In this document: piece by piece, positions 50,140-61,179 of the stretch
Layout: each line of letters begins with the position of its first letter
How positions within the stretch are numbered: position 1 is the first letter of the stretch
DNA from: Vandiemenella viatica
Taxonomy: Eukaryota > Arthropoda > Insecta > Orthoptera > Morabidae
NCBI GenBank assembly: GCA_031002005.1
Contig: JARYHS010008074.1
Coordinates: 179,514,494 to 179,578,493 of the forward strand
Length of the DNA: 64,000 nucleotides
Direction: 5' to 3'
Made by a program: the position numbers and the translations under genes
Notes under the pieces: model-generated
The model's database searches: none
What the model was told of the DNA's origin: nothing
What the model saw: the letters and a program-made list of their open reading frames with translations, nothing else

Positions 50140-50290
50140 CATTGGTTTTTATTTCCTTGCGACTTTACGGCTAGCCAACGTCAAGGCGATTAGAGACGGA
50201 ACAGAACTTGTGACAAGGAACTCAGAGCGGCTTAATAGGAAGATGCAGCCCATCCTGAGTAACTGGAAACCGAACCTGTCTTCTCCCTAA
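50140..50290 (-). mobile_element. Strongly diverged SINE family A fragment
   Basis: GACTTTACGGCTAGCCAACGTC, AAGGCGATTAGAGACGGAAC, GTGACAAGGAACTCAGAG and CCATCCTGAGTAACTGGAAACC follow the block order of family A on the minus strand, but the tRNA-like head is unrecognisable. It ends about 40 bp from the donor of the pore exon. Confidence 0.4.
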
Positions 50291-50329
50291 CGTAATGAAG
50301 GTTGATTGCAGTAGTGAGTAGTAACTGAC

Positions 50330-50549
50330 TTGGGGACTGTGAGCACGGAGGAGAGGCCGCTGCCGTAGCTGGCTGTGACGAGCAGGTAGACGAGCAGCAG
50401 CCAGTTGAGGACGTGCCTGGTGGGGCCGACCACTCTGGTGTGCCGCCGCTCAGCCTCCGGAGCCTGCAGCACGAGCAGGCCCACAGAGCGGAACAGGCAG
50501 TCCAGCACCGTCGAGTAGCGGCCAGTGCCTGCAGCCACCCCGCCAGAGT
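50330..50549 (-). CDS. Ionotropic receptor, pore exon (first receptor exon in window)
   Basis: This exon encodes the channel pore region. The acceptor TTTTTTTGCAG precedes AC, which completes a codon started in an unseen upstream exon (phase 1). The chain reads DSGGVAAGTGRYSTVLDC, then LFRSVGLLVLQAPEAERRHT (re-entrant pore segment), then VVGPTRHVLNWLLLVYLLVT, and ASYGSGLSSVLTVPK. SYGSGLSSVLTVP replaces the SYTANLAAF of ordinary glutamate receptors and is the divergent-IR version of the gate helix. The donor AA/GTCAGT is phase 2. No exon with S1 or the first membrane helix is recognisable between 50.6 and 64 kb on this strand, so the gene should start outside the window. Subfamily unknown. Confidence 0.92.
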
Positions 50550-50631
50550 CTGCAAAAAAATAGTCAAGCCAAGGAGCGAATTATCCTCTTTAGCTCCTAA
50601 TTCTCAGTTAAGTCGTGAATTTATATAGTAA

Positions 50632-51525
50632 ACTAGCTCATACCCGCGACTTCGTACGCGTTGATTAAGAATTTCTTTCCAGAATTGAATATAGAAAATG
50701 ATGGTAACGAAGGATTGGTCCCAGACAACACCGAGTTGGCATAATATGACAGAAAAGCTATCACTATATCATTCTACTGTCGAACCTGTCTCTTGAAGAG
50801 AATCAATTCCCAACATATTTCTGTCACCATTCGATAAGTTCTCGAAATTTTATGACTACAGCTGTTAATCATACCGGAAAAAAGGTCCTGTGCCCTTGCT
50901 ACAGATTTTCTTGTCAAATTCCGTCATTATCGGTATAGGCATTTAGCCATCAAAACGTAACAAAAAGACAGAGACTTAATTCCGCTTTTATAGTATTATT
51001 ACTGCAGATCACACACACACATTGACTGCGAACACCCCTGAGGGATCATTATAACGTAAAGAAGTGTACACCTACAGCATTGCAAGACTACCAATGATTT
51101 TCCTCACATTGAATCCCTTAATTTGTGATATCTACAGTTTAACCTTCAATCCGAATAACCGACGGTCCAGGCGTGACTCTTATGATCAAAAACAATTTTT
51201 AAAAATCTTTGCCTCCACGGAGAATTGAACTGGAGACCACGATCCAAACATCATTAAGCAAACCCTCTAACCAGTGAGCTACCTGACCGCTATAAGGAAA
51301 GGCAGTACAGAGACCTACACATCCTACGCGTCTGTTTATTGCCGTTCAGTAATTTTTCGAAATTATAAGACAACATGTATTATTTATACAGAAAATTTTT
51401 CAACCAACAGTATTTTTCTCCTTGTTTCAAAGGATAAGTGTGAAAACTTTCATCGAAATCGGATGAAAAGTGTGAATTTGTATGAAGAACAAACAAACAT
51501 TCATCTTTATATATATAGATTTACC
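50632..51525. repeat. Composite interspersed repeat, copy 2
   Basis: Same blocks in the same order as 37872-39290: TAGCTCATACCCGCGACTTC, GATTGGTCCCAGACAACACC, CATTCGATAAGTTCTCGAAA, the minus-strand tRNA-like module (about 51210-51290) and the end TTATATATATAGATT. It lacks copy 1's 400-bp insertion and its 125-bp duplication. It starts about 80 bp upstream of the acceptor of the pore exon. Confidence 0.8.
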
Positions 51526-51779
51526 GTAAGAACGTACTCCGTAGGTTAGGACGGAACTGAAACCTGTTAAGCGGATTGTAGAGGAATCTTTGTATATAGT
51601 TGACGAAATATATTACGTGATGCTTACCGACTAGCAGAAATGATAACTTCTTTTTCGTTTTGGCCAACTATGGATTACGAGGTTCTTAACTCTCTTCATA
51701 GTCCAGTTTCCCTTCGTCCTGCACTGTGAAGGCCTTTTTCCTTCTGGGCCCATTTCACTCCAGATCCGGGGCGCAGTGC

Positions 51780-52510
51780 TTTTACTGTTTATGACGGGAG
51801 ATAATCGGTACTTTAATCAACATTCTGTACCTGTTCCTGTTGTAAATCTCGCTAGCGCCAATTTTCAGTTGTTCGAGATCTTTTCTGACTAACATCGTTT
51901 GCTTTTCGTTAGTCGCTTTCCCTGTAGAGACTATGTTGTAGGATTTAGAGGTATGATTTTCCATCAGAAATATGTGACCTTAGCTGTTGTAATGCTCTCC
52001 ATTTGGTGATATATGGCCTTGTTTTGCCTGGGTCTGTATCTTGCATCTTCCTTGACGGGATCCATGATTTTTCTCAGGATCTTTCAATCGATTGGATACA
52101 GGTTTTTTAGATGTCCCTTTACGTTCAGGCACTTTGAGGCATACCGTACTGATGGTTGAACTACAGTATTTTAGTTCCTGCGTTTGAAGTTAAGGGAGAG
52201 GAATTCATACACGTTCTTACAAATATGATATGTTCTCTCTAGTTTGGTGCGCCAGTTATTCATGGCTGTGTCCTCGTTGATGTTTAGGGTTTTCGATACA
52301 CCAAGCTATTTGGTAACATTAGTCATGCGTATCATTGGGTTTCACAGTGGGATTAAATTAGATGCATTTCTGATGCTGGTAATGAAATCCGTTTTGTTAA
52401 CGGAAATTTTCAACGCTACTTTAACCTTTATCTACTATGTGGTTGAGACAGAGGAGGATGCTAGGAAAGTGAAGTTATCAGCGAAGTCCAGGCACTTGAC
52501 TACTGTTGAC
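51780..52510 (-). mobile_element. LINE relic of a second family
   Basis: The minus strand reads, with frame breaks, VKCLDFADNFTFLASS (the FADD-type RT active-site block, second D now N), LKISVNKTDFIT, NWRTKLERTYHICKNVYEF, VVQPSVRYASKCLNVKGHLK, KILRKIMDPVKEDARYRPR and QNKAIYHQMESITTAK. This order is typical of the RT thumb and post-RT region of a non-LTR retrotransposon, distinct from the relics at 22, 34, 47 and 61 kb. Confidence 0.65.
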
Positions 52511-52789
52511 TATTAGACTAGCAGTTTTTCTATTCACTAACGGATTTAAGCGAACATTTTTGCTTTGCAAGAAAGCAGACATTTGATAGCGCTTTACTGG
52601 ATCACGTTTTGCAGTGCATGAAATAGGAACATTGCCTTTTCAGAAGTCAATCGGATTTAAACATGTGCTTTTATTGTTACATTTGTGAGACAGTCAATAG
52701 AATTTACGGTTCTCAATGACCAGCCGTAATAATTGTGGAATGATTATTATGTTCTGAGTCGTCAATAAATGAAACGATCTATTGAAATT

Positions 52790-53130
52790 AGCGTCAGTAA
52801 TGCTTAATGCAAGGCTTCATCGAACCCAGCGCACAGACGTTTCACGAGCAATCAGCGGCAAAGCGGAAAAGACTCACAGAAGGCGAGAAGTGCATGTGAT
52901 CGCCCTGAGCGTAAAGGCTCCTCTTCACAATCGATTAAAAAAGTGGCCATCATCGTCGCGATCATGGGTTGTTATCTACACAATCATGATGGCTTCTCTT
53001 CACAACCGCCCATGATGGGGGATTATAAAAGTGGTCATCATCGTTGCGATCACAAGTTGCTGTCTGTAAGTTTTCATTTACTGATTGTTGTCTGTAAAAA
53101 ATGGACGTCAAAGTGATAGTGGCTTGTGGT
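52790..53130 (+). repeat. Diverged repeat with internal duplication, copy 1
   Basis: GGCTCCTCTTCACAATCG (52916) and GGCTTCTCTTCACAACCG (52991), and GTGGCCATCATCGTCGCGAT (52942) and GTGGTCATCATCGTTGCGAT (53031), show a partial tandem duplication. Related sequence in the opposite orientation occupies 56040-56510. Confidence 0.45.
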
Positions 53131-53375
53131 GATCACTGATTAATAAGTTATTCTATGTTACGCAATCATAATTTTATAGATTCCTTGAGGTTTTGTTTTC
53201 GTTAGGTTTTTGGTTGTTGTGAGAGATGTGGCTGGATCGTGGTATTGAACTTAATCACCACAAATTCAATTTAAGAAATGTGCAGCATTAAAAGGAACTC
53301 CGATGTAAATTTTATCTGTGTATTTTCGGCTGGTGTTGGTGGAATGTTGTAAAATAATTAATTTACTGAATTAAA

Positions 53376-53615
53376 TGTTTTTTAACTGCTTTAGGTCTCT
53401 CAACAGCGAGGTCTTTAGAGACTGGAAAGGATGGGGGGCAGGGATAGGGGCAAGGAATGGGAAGGAATTCGGCCATGGCCTTTTGAAGGAAGCATCCCGG
53501 CATTTGCCTGGAGTGATTTGGGAAACCCAAATCTGGATGCCCGGACGGGGATTCGAACCGCCGTCCTCCCGAATGCGAGGCGAGAACGCTAACCGTTACA
53601 CCGCCACGCTCGGTA
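53376..53615 (-). mobile_element. tRNA-derived SINE (family A) with target duplication
   Basis: TTACTGAATTAAA at 53363-53375 and 53616-53628 flanks the unit exactly. On the minus strand it starts ACCGAGCGTGGCGGTGTAAC with the A box (TGGCGGTGTAACGG) and B box GGTTCGAATCC. The CCGGGCATCCAGATTTGGG body follows, and the CAGTCTCTAAAGACCTCGCT region comes before a short A tail. A recent, little-diverged copy. Confidence 0.9.
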
Positions 53616-53963
53616 TTACTGAATTAAAGTTATGATAAGTACAAATAAATGCTTACGAATCTTACATTAATCAGATTAATCTACAACGTATTTAAAAAAG
53701 AAGAAAACGCAATTGTGTAACTAAAGAAGATATGACCATAACCTTCCGGAAATAACTGGAAAACATTAAATAAGTACCAGGCAGAAACGACGCACAAAGG
53801 AAAATAACGCAGGCTATGCTTACTATATATAACCATTATTGGAATGAGCATCAAAAACAAAATTTGTAGAATAGATGGAGGAGCAGAAGGTGCTGGATGT
53901 TGACTATTCACCGCAACTGAGCAAGGTACAGAGCCTCCTATTATTGTGCTAGGTATTAGGTAG

Positions 53964-55912
53964 CGAGATGTGACTTATCTAGATAAAAGTATCTGAAATA
54001 CAGATACAAGATACAAAATACGTATTTTTATCTTGTATCTAAGATACTTTTCTTAATCTTTATCTTGTATCTTGTATTTAGATACTTTTTCTTTGTATCT
54101 TTGTATCTTGAAAATACTAAATACTATTTCCGCATTTTTACGTTACGGCATCATAAAAACAACGGAATACATTCGTAAAATTCATTAACGTACATCAAAA
54201 GACAAGGTTATAGGGTCTAGTTATCTTTGCCTTCCTTCATACCTGTGAACTGTGAAAACCATAAACGAACACCTGCCTGCCTATTGTATGTTGTCTTTGG
54301 TCTGCGCCATATTTTACCGTGCCAAATCGTGTGTGGTATGTCGAAATCGAATTTTTAGTGAATCATAATTGAGGACAACGGCATCGAAATGTAAGTAAAT
54401 AAATAAACGAATCATTTTAATTTTATTTAAGTAGGTATATACCGGATTAGATTTCACTTGTTAAAACGGTAACAGATAATGGATCAAATATGGTAAAGGC
54501 CTTCGAAGTATTTGCAAAATCAGATTCAGATATTTCAGCCACAAATCCTGAAAACATTTCGCTTAAAGAATATCTTGAAACAAAACCACAAGATGAAGAG
54601 AAGATGATGATCTGCTAACACAACCATTTCCAAATTCTTCTTCAGAACCGGAAAGTGATAACTGTCTGCTACCAGGACATGAAAGATGCGCTACGCACAC
54701 TTTGCATTTGGTCGCCAGTACAGATTTTGAACAAGCAAGACTGAAAAACAATTTTTATAAAAAAGTGCATGATGCAGCTTTAGCGAAGTGTCAGGCATTC
54801 TGGAATTTATGTTCTAGATCACCAAAGGCATGTGAAACATATTTGGAATTGACGGCGAAATCACCAACTTCTCCATGCGCAACCCGATGGAACTCTTATT
54901 ATAATTCCATAAAAGACCTTTTATCAGTGCAGGAGCGTCTCAATGAAACCATGAAAAGCCTTAAATTATCAGCTTTTATGCACTATGAACTTCAATTTTC
55001 ATGGGAATATGTAAATTGTTCAAAACCTATAGCAGAAGCTATTCAAAGTCTGCAAGATGATAAAGATACCTACTATGGTTGTCTACTACCCGAACTAATG
55101 AGAATCCGGCATATGGTTAAATGCCTTAAAATGGAAAATCTAAGATATTGTGGCACTTTGTTAGATGTTATTGAAGAAAATTTAAATAAACGTTTCAAAA
55201 AGTTTTTGCAATTTGAGCCTGCAGCAAATGATGCAATATTAGCTTCAGTGTCCCATCCGTTTTTTAAAATGAAGTGGGTGCCAAAAATGTTTAAAGAGCA
55301 TGTAAAAGAGCTTATCCTGGTTGAAACACGGAAAATTAATCGATCTGAAAATCAAAACTCAGAGGCTTCAAAGAGTAGTGGAGAGGATATAAGAAAGAAG
55401 ACAAAAGAAGAATGTTTTTTGATGACTCTGATTCCTCTGTTGGTAGTGCCACTAGTGGCGACAGTACAGAATCTACTGGCAGCACCGCTGACTTAGAAAC
55501 ACTTCAATACCTTAATAATAAGGACATCTGCCTAAAAAGTTTAAATAATTATCCAACAATCAAGAAAATAACACTTGTTTGCCAAGTTCCGCCCCGACTC
55601 TTCTCTTTCGGGGGGATTATTATGAGACCCACCGAAGAAAAATGAGTGATGAGATGTTTGAAAAACTTATTATACTTAAGTGTCATTTAAAACCTTAAGC
55701 ATTGTAGTAAAATATGTTTCTAAATAAAAATAATACATTTTGTAAAAAAGTATTTTATCTTAAAAAAGTATCTAGAAAATATGTATTTTGTATCTTGTAT
55801 TTCAAATACCTTTTCCAAAAGTATCTTGTATCTGATATCTAAGATACATTATTTAAATGTATCTTGTATCTTGTATTCAAATACTTTTTTCGAGGTATCT
55901 TGCACATCTCTG
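53964..55912 (+). mobile_element. Degenerate hAT element with reiterated subterminal repeats
   Basis: The right end, reverse complemented, reads CAGAGATGTGCAAGATACCT. The left end has GCGAGATGTGACTTATCTAG, an imperfect hAT-style terminal repeat. Both subterminal zones (53990-54120 and 55745-55895) are packed with short units of the type GTATCTTGTATC and their inverse. GGTAG occurs just outside both ends but a clean 8-bp duplication could not be fixed. The internal gene is broken and lacks its 5' half. Confidence 0.8.
54463..55698 (+). pseudogene. hAT transposase, truncated and frameshifted
   Basis: Begins in the RNase H-like core with KTVTDNGSNMVKAFEVF (the T-DNGSN-VKAF block). An acidic stretch EDDDLLTQPFPNSSSEPESD and the block CLLPGHERCATHTLHLVAST follow, then CATRWNSYYNSIKDLL. 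Near the end come LFSFGGIIMRP and MSDEMFEKLIILKC, the hAT dimerisation region. At least three frame changes are needed, near 54595, near 55410 and near 55630. The BED zinc finger and first catalytic Asp region are absent, so it is clearly non-functional. Confidence 0.85.
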
Positions 55913-56039
55913 GGTAGCTCTAGCCTGCGACTTCGTTTTCACTTCTCCGTCCATACACATAATTTTTTTTTTTTTCAGAAAAACCAAGAATAAACTACTA
56001 GCCTAACTTCTGGCAGAACCATAATCAGAATTTGATAAA

Positions 56040-56510
56040 TTCGATCGCATGTCATCAAGCAACTTTAAATATCTAGTGCACAAAATATCTCTATTCGTTG
56101 TGAAAAAAGTCATATTTTGGACCTCTGCCGTGCGACTGTGTGGCGATTGTGTGGACACGCGCCCGGTCATCAGCACGCATCCCTTTGATGTACCGAAAAC
56201 TAACCGATTGCTCACGATTACTCATGATTATAGGCGATGATGGCCACTCACAGACGATTATGCCCTCTACAAAATCGTGCGTGCCTATAGTCGCCCAACA
56301 TTGGCGATTATAAAGAGGCGCCTTAATACTTAGCACAGCACGGACAGTTGGTGACACCTCACAGAGAAAGCTGAGTGGCGGCAGTACCTGAGATCCATTG
56401 TCGGAGAAACGCGAGAAAGGGTCACGCGGATAAACTTTGATACATTCATAAAGGAAGCTAGTACGTAGACGGCCCTGATGCTCATTATTTCTCATATCCA
56501 ATTTCCCGGC
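56040..56510 (-). repeat. Diverged repeat, copy 2 (inverted relative to copy 1)
   Basis: The minus strand has TAAGGCGCCTCTTTATAATCGC and GAGTGGCCATCATCGCC, matching the AAGGCTCCTCTTCACAATCG and GTGGCCATCATCGTCGC blocks of 52790-53130. A 136-residue open frame (56091-56501) covers it; conceptual translations share S(I/V)KAPL(Y/H)NR and WPSS between copies. It may be a coding relic of an unidentified element. Confidence 0.4.
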
Positions 56511-57410
56511 TTAAAGCGGAAATTTTTGTTCCATTTCAAAGATATCTGATAGTCTGTATACCAGTCAAAACGTATTTTCGTGTCGTAAATAATAAACAAA
56601 AATGTATGTCTTGAATCAAACAACAATTTAAACTGCTAGAAACGCTCAAAATATAATATTTTTCGTTGTTAAATGCTATATTTCTTAAATAACTGAAGTA
56701 ATAAGCTCAAACGTATGAGATACTTATTTTATATATTATATCATATATGTTATATTTATTCATTGAGGCCAACTAGGACCAAGTGAAGCCTTTGAGCATT
56801 TGGAAGCGAGTTTCATCTTCTTTTGGGCCAAGAACTCCCTCATTCGTTTTGAATGCGCCTGTTTGCTCTCCTCTGTCCAGAGTGTACCGCGTCTTCTGTT
56901 AGTGTTCGTCTCGGCTTGTCCCACTTGTCATTAACTTATTCCGAAATATACTCATTTTTGATTTACTCAAAAAAAAAAATTTATCTTAGTTGTTAAAACT
57001 GGCATCTAAGAAATTGTACACATAAATGATTACCAAAGGAATGTGGTCTTCCAAAACTTGATTAGAAAGTAATTGCACTAACATTTCCTTCTAGTTCTTG
57101 CTTTCTTTAAATATTAGTATATTAGTCAGTATCTACAAAGAAGTCTGCTCCGTTCAGAAACATCTATTCAACAACGATTGTTTTAGGTCTGTTACGCATC
57201 AAAATTATTCTCTCCTGTCTTCCACATAAAATTTCATTCACATAAGTAATATGAAATTATTTTAAATTCATTAGTAATGTTTAAATTACGAGCGGAAATG
57301 TTACGTGGCGCTACAATTTTATTATGCTTGTAATAGGGCTTATCATTACAATGAAACATTTCGCATTTCCTGTAACTTAAGAGAGAGGATCATTCACTGC
57401 GAACTGTAGA

Positions 57411-57668
57411 TTTTTTTTTTTTTTAACTGCTTTACGTCTCTTTTTAACATCGAGATCTTTAGAGACGGGAAAGAATGGGGGGCAAGGATGGGGGCAAGGA
57501 ATGGGAAGGAATTCGGCCATGGCCTTTTGAAGGAAGCATCTCGGCATTTGCCTGGAGTGATTTGGTGAAACCATGGAAAACCCAAATCTGGATGCCCGGA
57601 CGGGGATTCGAACCGCCGTCCTCCCGAATGCGAGGCGAGAACGCTAACCGTTACACCGCCCCGCTCGG
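57411..57668 (-). mobile_element. tRNA-derived SINE (family A), best copy
   Basis: TGCGAACTGTAGA at 57398-57410 and 57669-57681 is an exact 13-bp target duplication. The minus strand starts ACCGAGCGGGGCGGTGTAAC with A and B boxes, carries the same body as 53376-53615 with an added CCATGG segment, and ends in a 12-13-nt A tail (T-run at 57411). It is among the youngest retroposons in the window. Confidence 0.93.
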
Positions 57669-57681
57669 TGCGAACTGTAGA

Positions 57682-60600
57682 GCTCCACGAGGCAGTGAAA
57701 AACGCTAATGGCAGAAAAATGACGATAAATGAAGGAAATATCAAGACAGTCTTTCCTTATTATAGCTTGAGAGTCAGCTAAAAGTGTTCGTGCACCTAGC
57801 AGACTTGTGGTACTTCAAGATTTACCCATAGCAGGGCGATCCAATTTCGTAAAGCGTTCAGCTCCTGGCAGGTCGGGCACCACATCAAAGCTTTAAGAAA
57901 TTTACTTCATAATATTTTTATAGCAAGGATACTGAAGCGCGTGTTTCATACGTATAAAAAATTTAAATATCATTCAAGGTAACGCAGTTTTCTCGATTAA
58001 TTAAACGTCCTAATTTCTTTTAAGTTTTACTCACAAAAACCCTGGCAGTATTCAAAAAGGTTTAAGTGGGCCTTTAAAGGAAAATTAGTAAATACATCAA
58101 AATTAATTTTTATTTTAGAATAATTCTAATGCAAAACTGAGTAATAATGATTCAATATGTCTTGTCTACTTCCGGCAGCAATAAGTTTTAAAGTTTATAT
58201 TTAAATTACTAGAAAGAGTAGTAATAAACTTAGTAATAATGGCTGTCTTTTGTCATTGTTAGTAAAGTAAAATAAATGTTTGGACTATTGCAGAGTGCCG
58301 TAAGCATAACTAAATGCCTCATCTGTTGCTCTAAATGTATGGAGAATCTAATGATGAGCCCGACAAACATTTAAGATTTTTTTATTTTTATATCACTAAT
58401 TATAGCATGATTTATAATATAACAGAGCAAGTTGCGATCAAATCTGAATATAACGTTGATAGGCAGTGATTTCAAGTAATGCCTTTTCCAGGTCGTAAGC
58501 GACTTAGCGAATTTTAATTGAAACAAGAGAACAAATTTGGTTGAATTTAAAATCTTTCCACATGCTATAGTACATCTGTCTTAAACAATGATTTAATTCA
58601 TCGTTCTTATAGAATTCAGTTCAGAATACGGCTAATTTACTTTTTAAATCGAAAAATTTCTGCGTCTGAAATTGTTTCGTTGGCTCACATGATTATTTTA
58701 TTTCTCACTATTAAAAATTGAAAAAGGTATATTACTTTAAGAAATAGAGAGACTAAAAATTGAGAAGGTGGTGCTTTGTATATATATAAGATGCTGTAAA
58801 ATACTACAGAACATATCTTGGTGAGGTTTCGAAAGGTATAAAAAGGTTCGAGCAACATTATCAGCCAGAAAAAGTTCATAAAAGCTGTATATTGATATAT
58901 AAAGGAATGATAGAAAATATATAAATTCAAAAATTTTCTTTATTTAAATTTTTAATTCTTCAAACAGTTACAAATATACTGTAAAATATACGATTTTTAT
59001 ATTAATTTAACAAGCTTCTAGTAAAGCAACACTAATTCAAAATATGGAGTGTTTTTAATGTTGTTGAACAATTGATAAGAATTCATTAGAAACGTTAACC
59101 TGCATAAAATATTCAACTACAGAAGCTATAAGAATAAACAGTCATATAGAGACATGAACAAACAACAGCTTTTTAAATCCTTATAACTGATATAAATTAT
59201 CTGTGAATTAGAATTTATGATGACCCTCTTCAAATTTGATTATAGGTCTTATCCTTGCTTCAGTAGCTACTGTGGGTAAGGCACCGATGAGAAAACAAAC
59301 ATTAGCGTTCTATAAAGTGAATTTCCGGGCTCGTTTAAAGTTTTCTGTTTCCAGAATATCATGGAACGTAGTTTGTTCTACAGACCTGTACAAATAGCCA
59401 GCCAGGCCCTTGCCCAAAGTTTTCACTGCAGTTAAAAGTCTGCTCGAGTCTTAACAAGTGCTCGGAACGGAGCCTCAGGTAGTTCAGAAACATCAGTTTG
59501 GACGTGTTATTAGATGAGGATAAAAGTGAAGAACGAAGAACAGTTCAGTTTAGGAAACAATAATTTTTAAAATAAAGAAATATATAGGCGAGACTTAGTT
59601 TTCTGAGAACGTTACTACTTAATAAAAGCTGCACAGACATATTAAAAGCTACCCACCAGCAAATGCGTGGTATAAATGACGTAAAATTTCGACGACAAAA
59701 TATTAATGAACATGTTGATGAACCGGCCAGGAAATTTAATTTACGACGTTAATCTTTGGAATGAGTTATAATTAATGAATCCTTATTCACAGAGATTTTA
59801 TTTCGTTTAAATTTAGACTACCGAGACGTGTGCGTATTTTATTCATCTTTAACGGAATACGCCCCGTTACATTTTTCATTCCTTACAGATATTTTATTTA
59901 GTATGAATGGCCTTGATATTTGTAACAGTACAATCTGCAGGCTGCTAGCAAATAACAGCAGGATATGCATTGATTCGGAGGCTTTTATTTTCCGAAATGA
60001 GTTAATTTCGTTAATAAAGTGATTTACCGAAACACAATCAAGATAAACCCTTCCCACTTCAAATGCTCAGTTTAGGCTATTTTTAAAAATCAAGAAGCAA
60101 TATTTCAATAGTTCATTAGCTGTATCCCTCTGGTTCCATGCTGCTGACCCATCTCCTTTGCTTACTGTAGTTGGGTAGCGGAGTTCTTTTCAAGGTTTTT
60201 ATTTCTATCAAATAAGCCGCTGCCTCCTTTTACACTTTAAACAATGAATACCCCTCAGCTTCTTTTGTTGGCTGCAAAAATTCCTGTAATTGGGTATGAA
60301 TACGATAGAATTACTGAAATGAGCTATTTTACCTGAACATTTTATTAAATTATCTTGGTAATTATTATATGCCTTTAAATTTAGAAACTAAGCAGTAATT
60401 TGTATATACGATTCGGAAATAATGCTTAATTATATTGGGATCAGATTCTTTGTTGGCATTTCATCGATGTAATTGTGTTTTATTGCACTTAACTACGAAT
60501 CAACGTACTACCCTCCCTAAAAGAAAAGAAAAATCAAATTCAAGCAAATACGTAACGTAACTGTCATTACATGAATTACAAACATCTATGTTCAAGATGG

Positions 60601-61179
60601 AAGGATTATTTATAATTCCTGGTATGTAACATGGTTCATCGAAGATATGATGAAAATAATGTTAGTTAAAAGAGAAACCAGTTTTATTTTCACTGAAGAA
60701 ACCCCTAACTGTTAATGATAATTTTTCAGTTTTCAGGAAAATGTAGTTCCTGGTTTTAACAGCTACGTTTTGAAAATAACGCAGTGTCCTGATTATTAAT
60801 CCAAATTCATTCCATATTTCACATGGAATGTTGAATATCTGTTATTCATACCTCAAAAGCCATAACTTAGTGAAAACACAAGAGAGGTTTGTACTGAAAG
60901 AATGATAAGCTGTAAATGAGAAAAATCCTTACAAAAATTTGCGATCTTTCTAAGGCACTTGACGTGTTGGATATTAAATTCAAAAATAAATGTTTGGTTG
61001 AAATCATACATATAAACTGAAACCCGAAGCGATTTTTTAAAGCAGATTGAGGAAAGTAGTATGAAAACTGAGATTGTATACGTACAAAAGAATTCTCAAA
61101 ATTTATTTAGCAATAACTTCATGTAATTGTTATGAGACAATCGTACATAAGAATGTGGTTAAAGTTACTGAAGATTTGA
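57682..61179. other. AT-rich stretch, nothing recognised
   Basis: 3.5 kb upstream of the visible receptor exons. No exon-like GC-rich block, no receptor motif on the minus strand and no repeat family recognised. Confidence 0.4.

Noticed and set aside
50232..50567. 111-codon minus-strand frame, Cys/Ser-rich
   Set aside because: It is the pore exon read in the wrong frame; the neighbouring frame gives clear receptor motifs.
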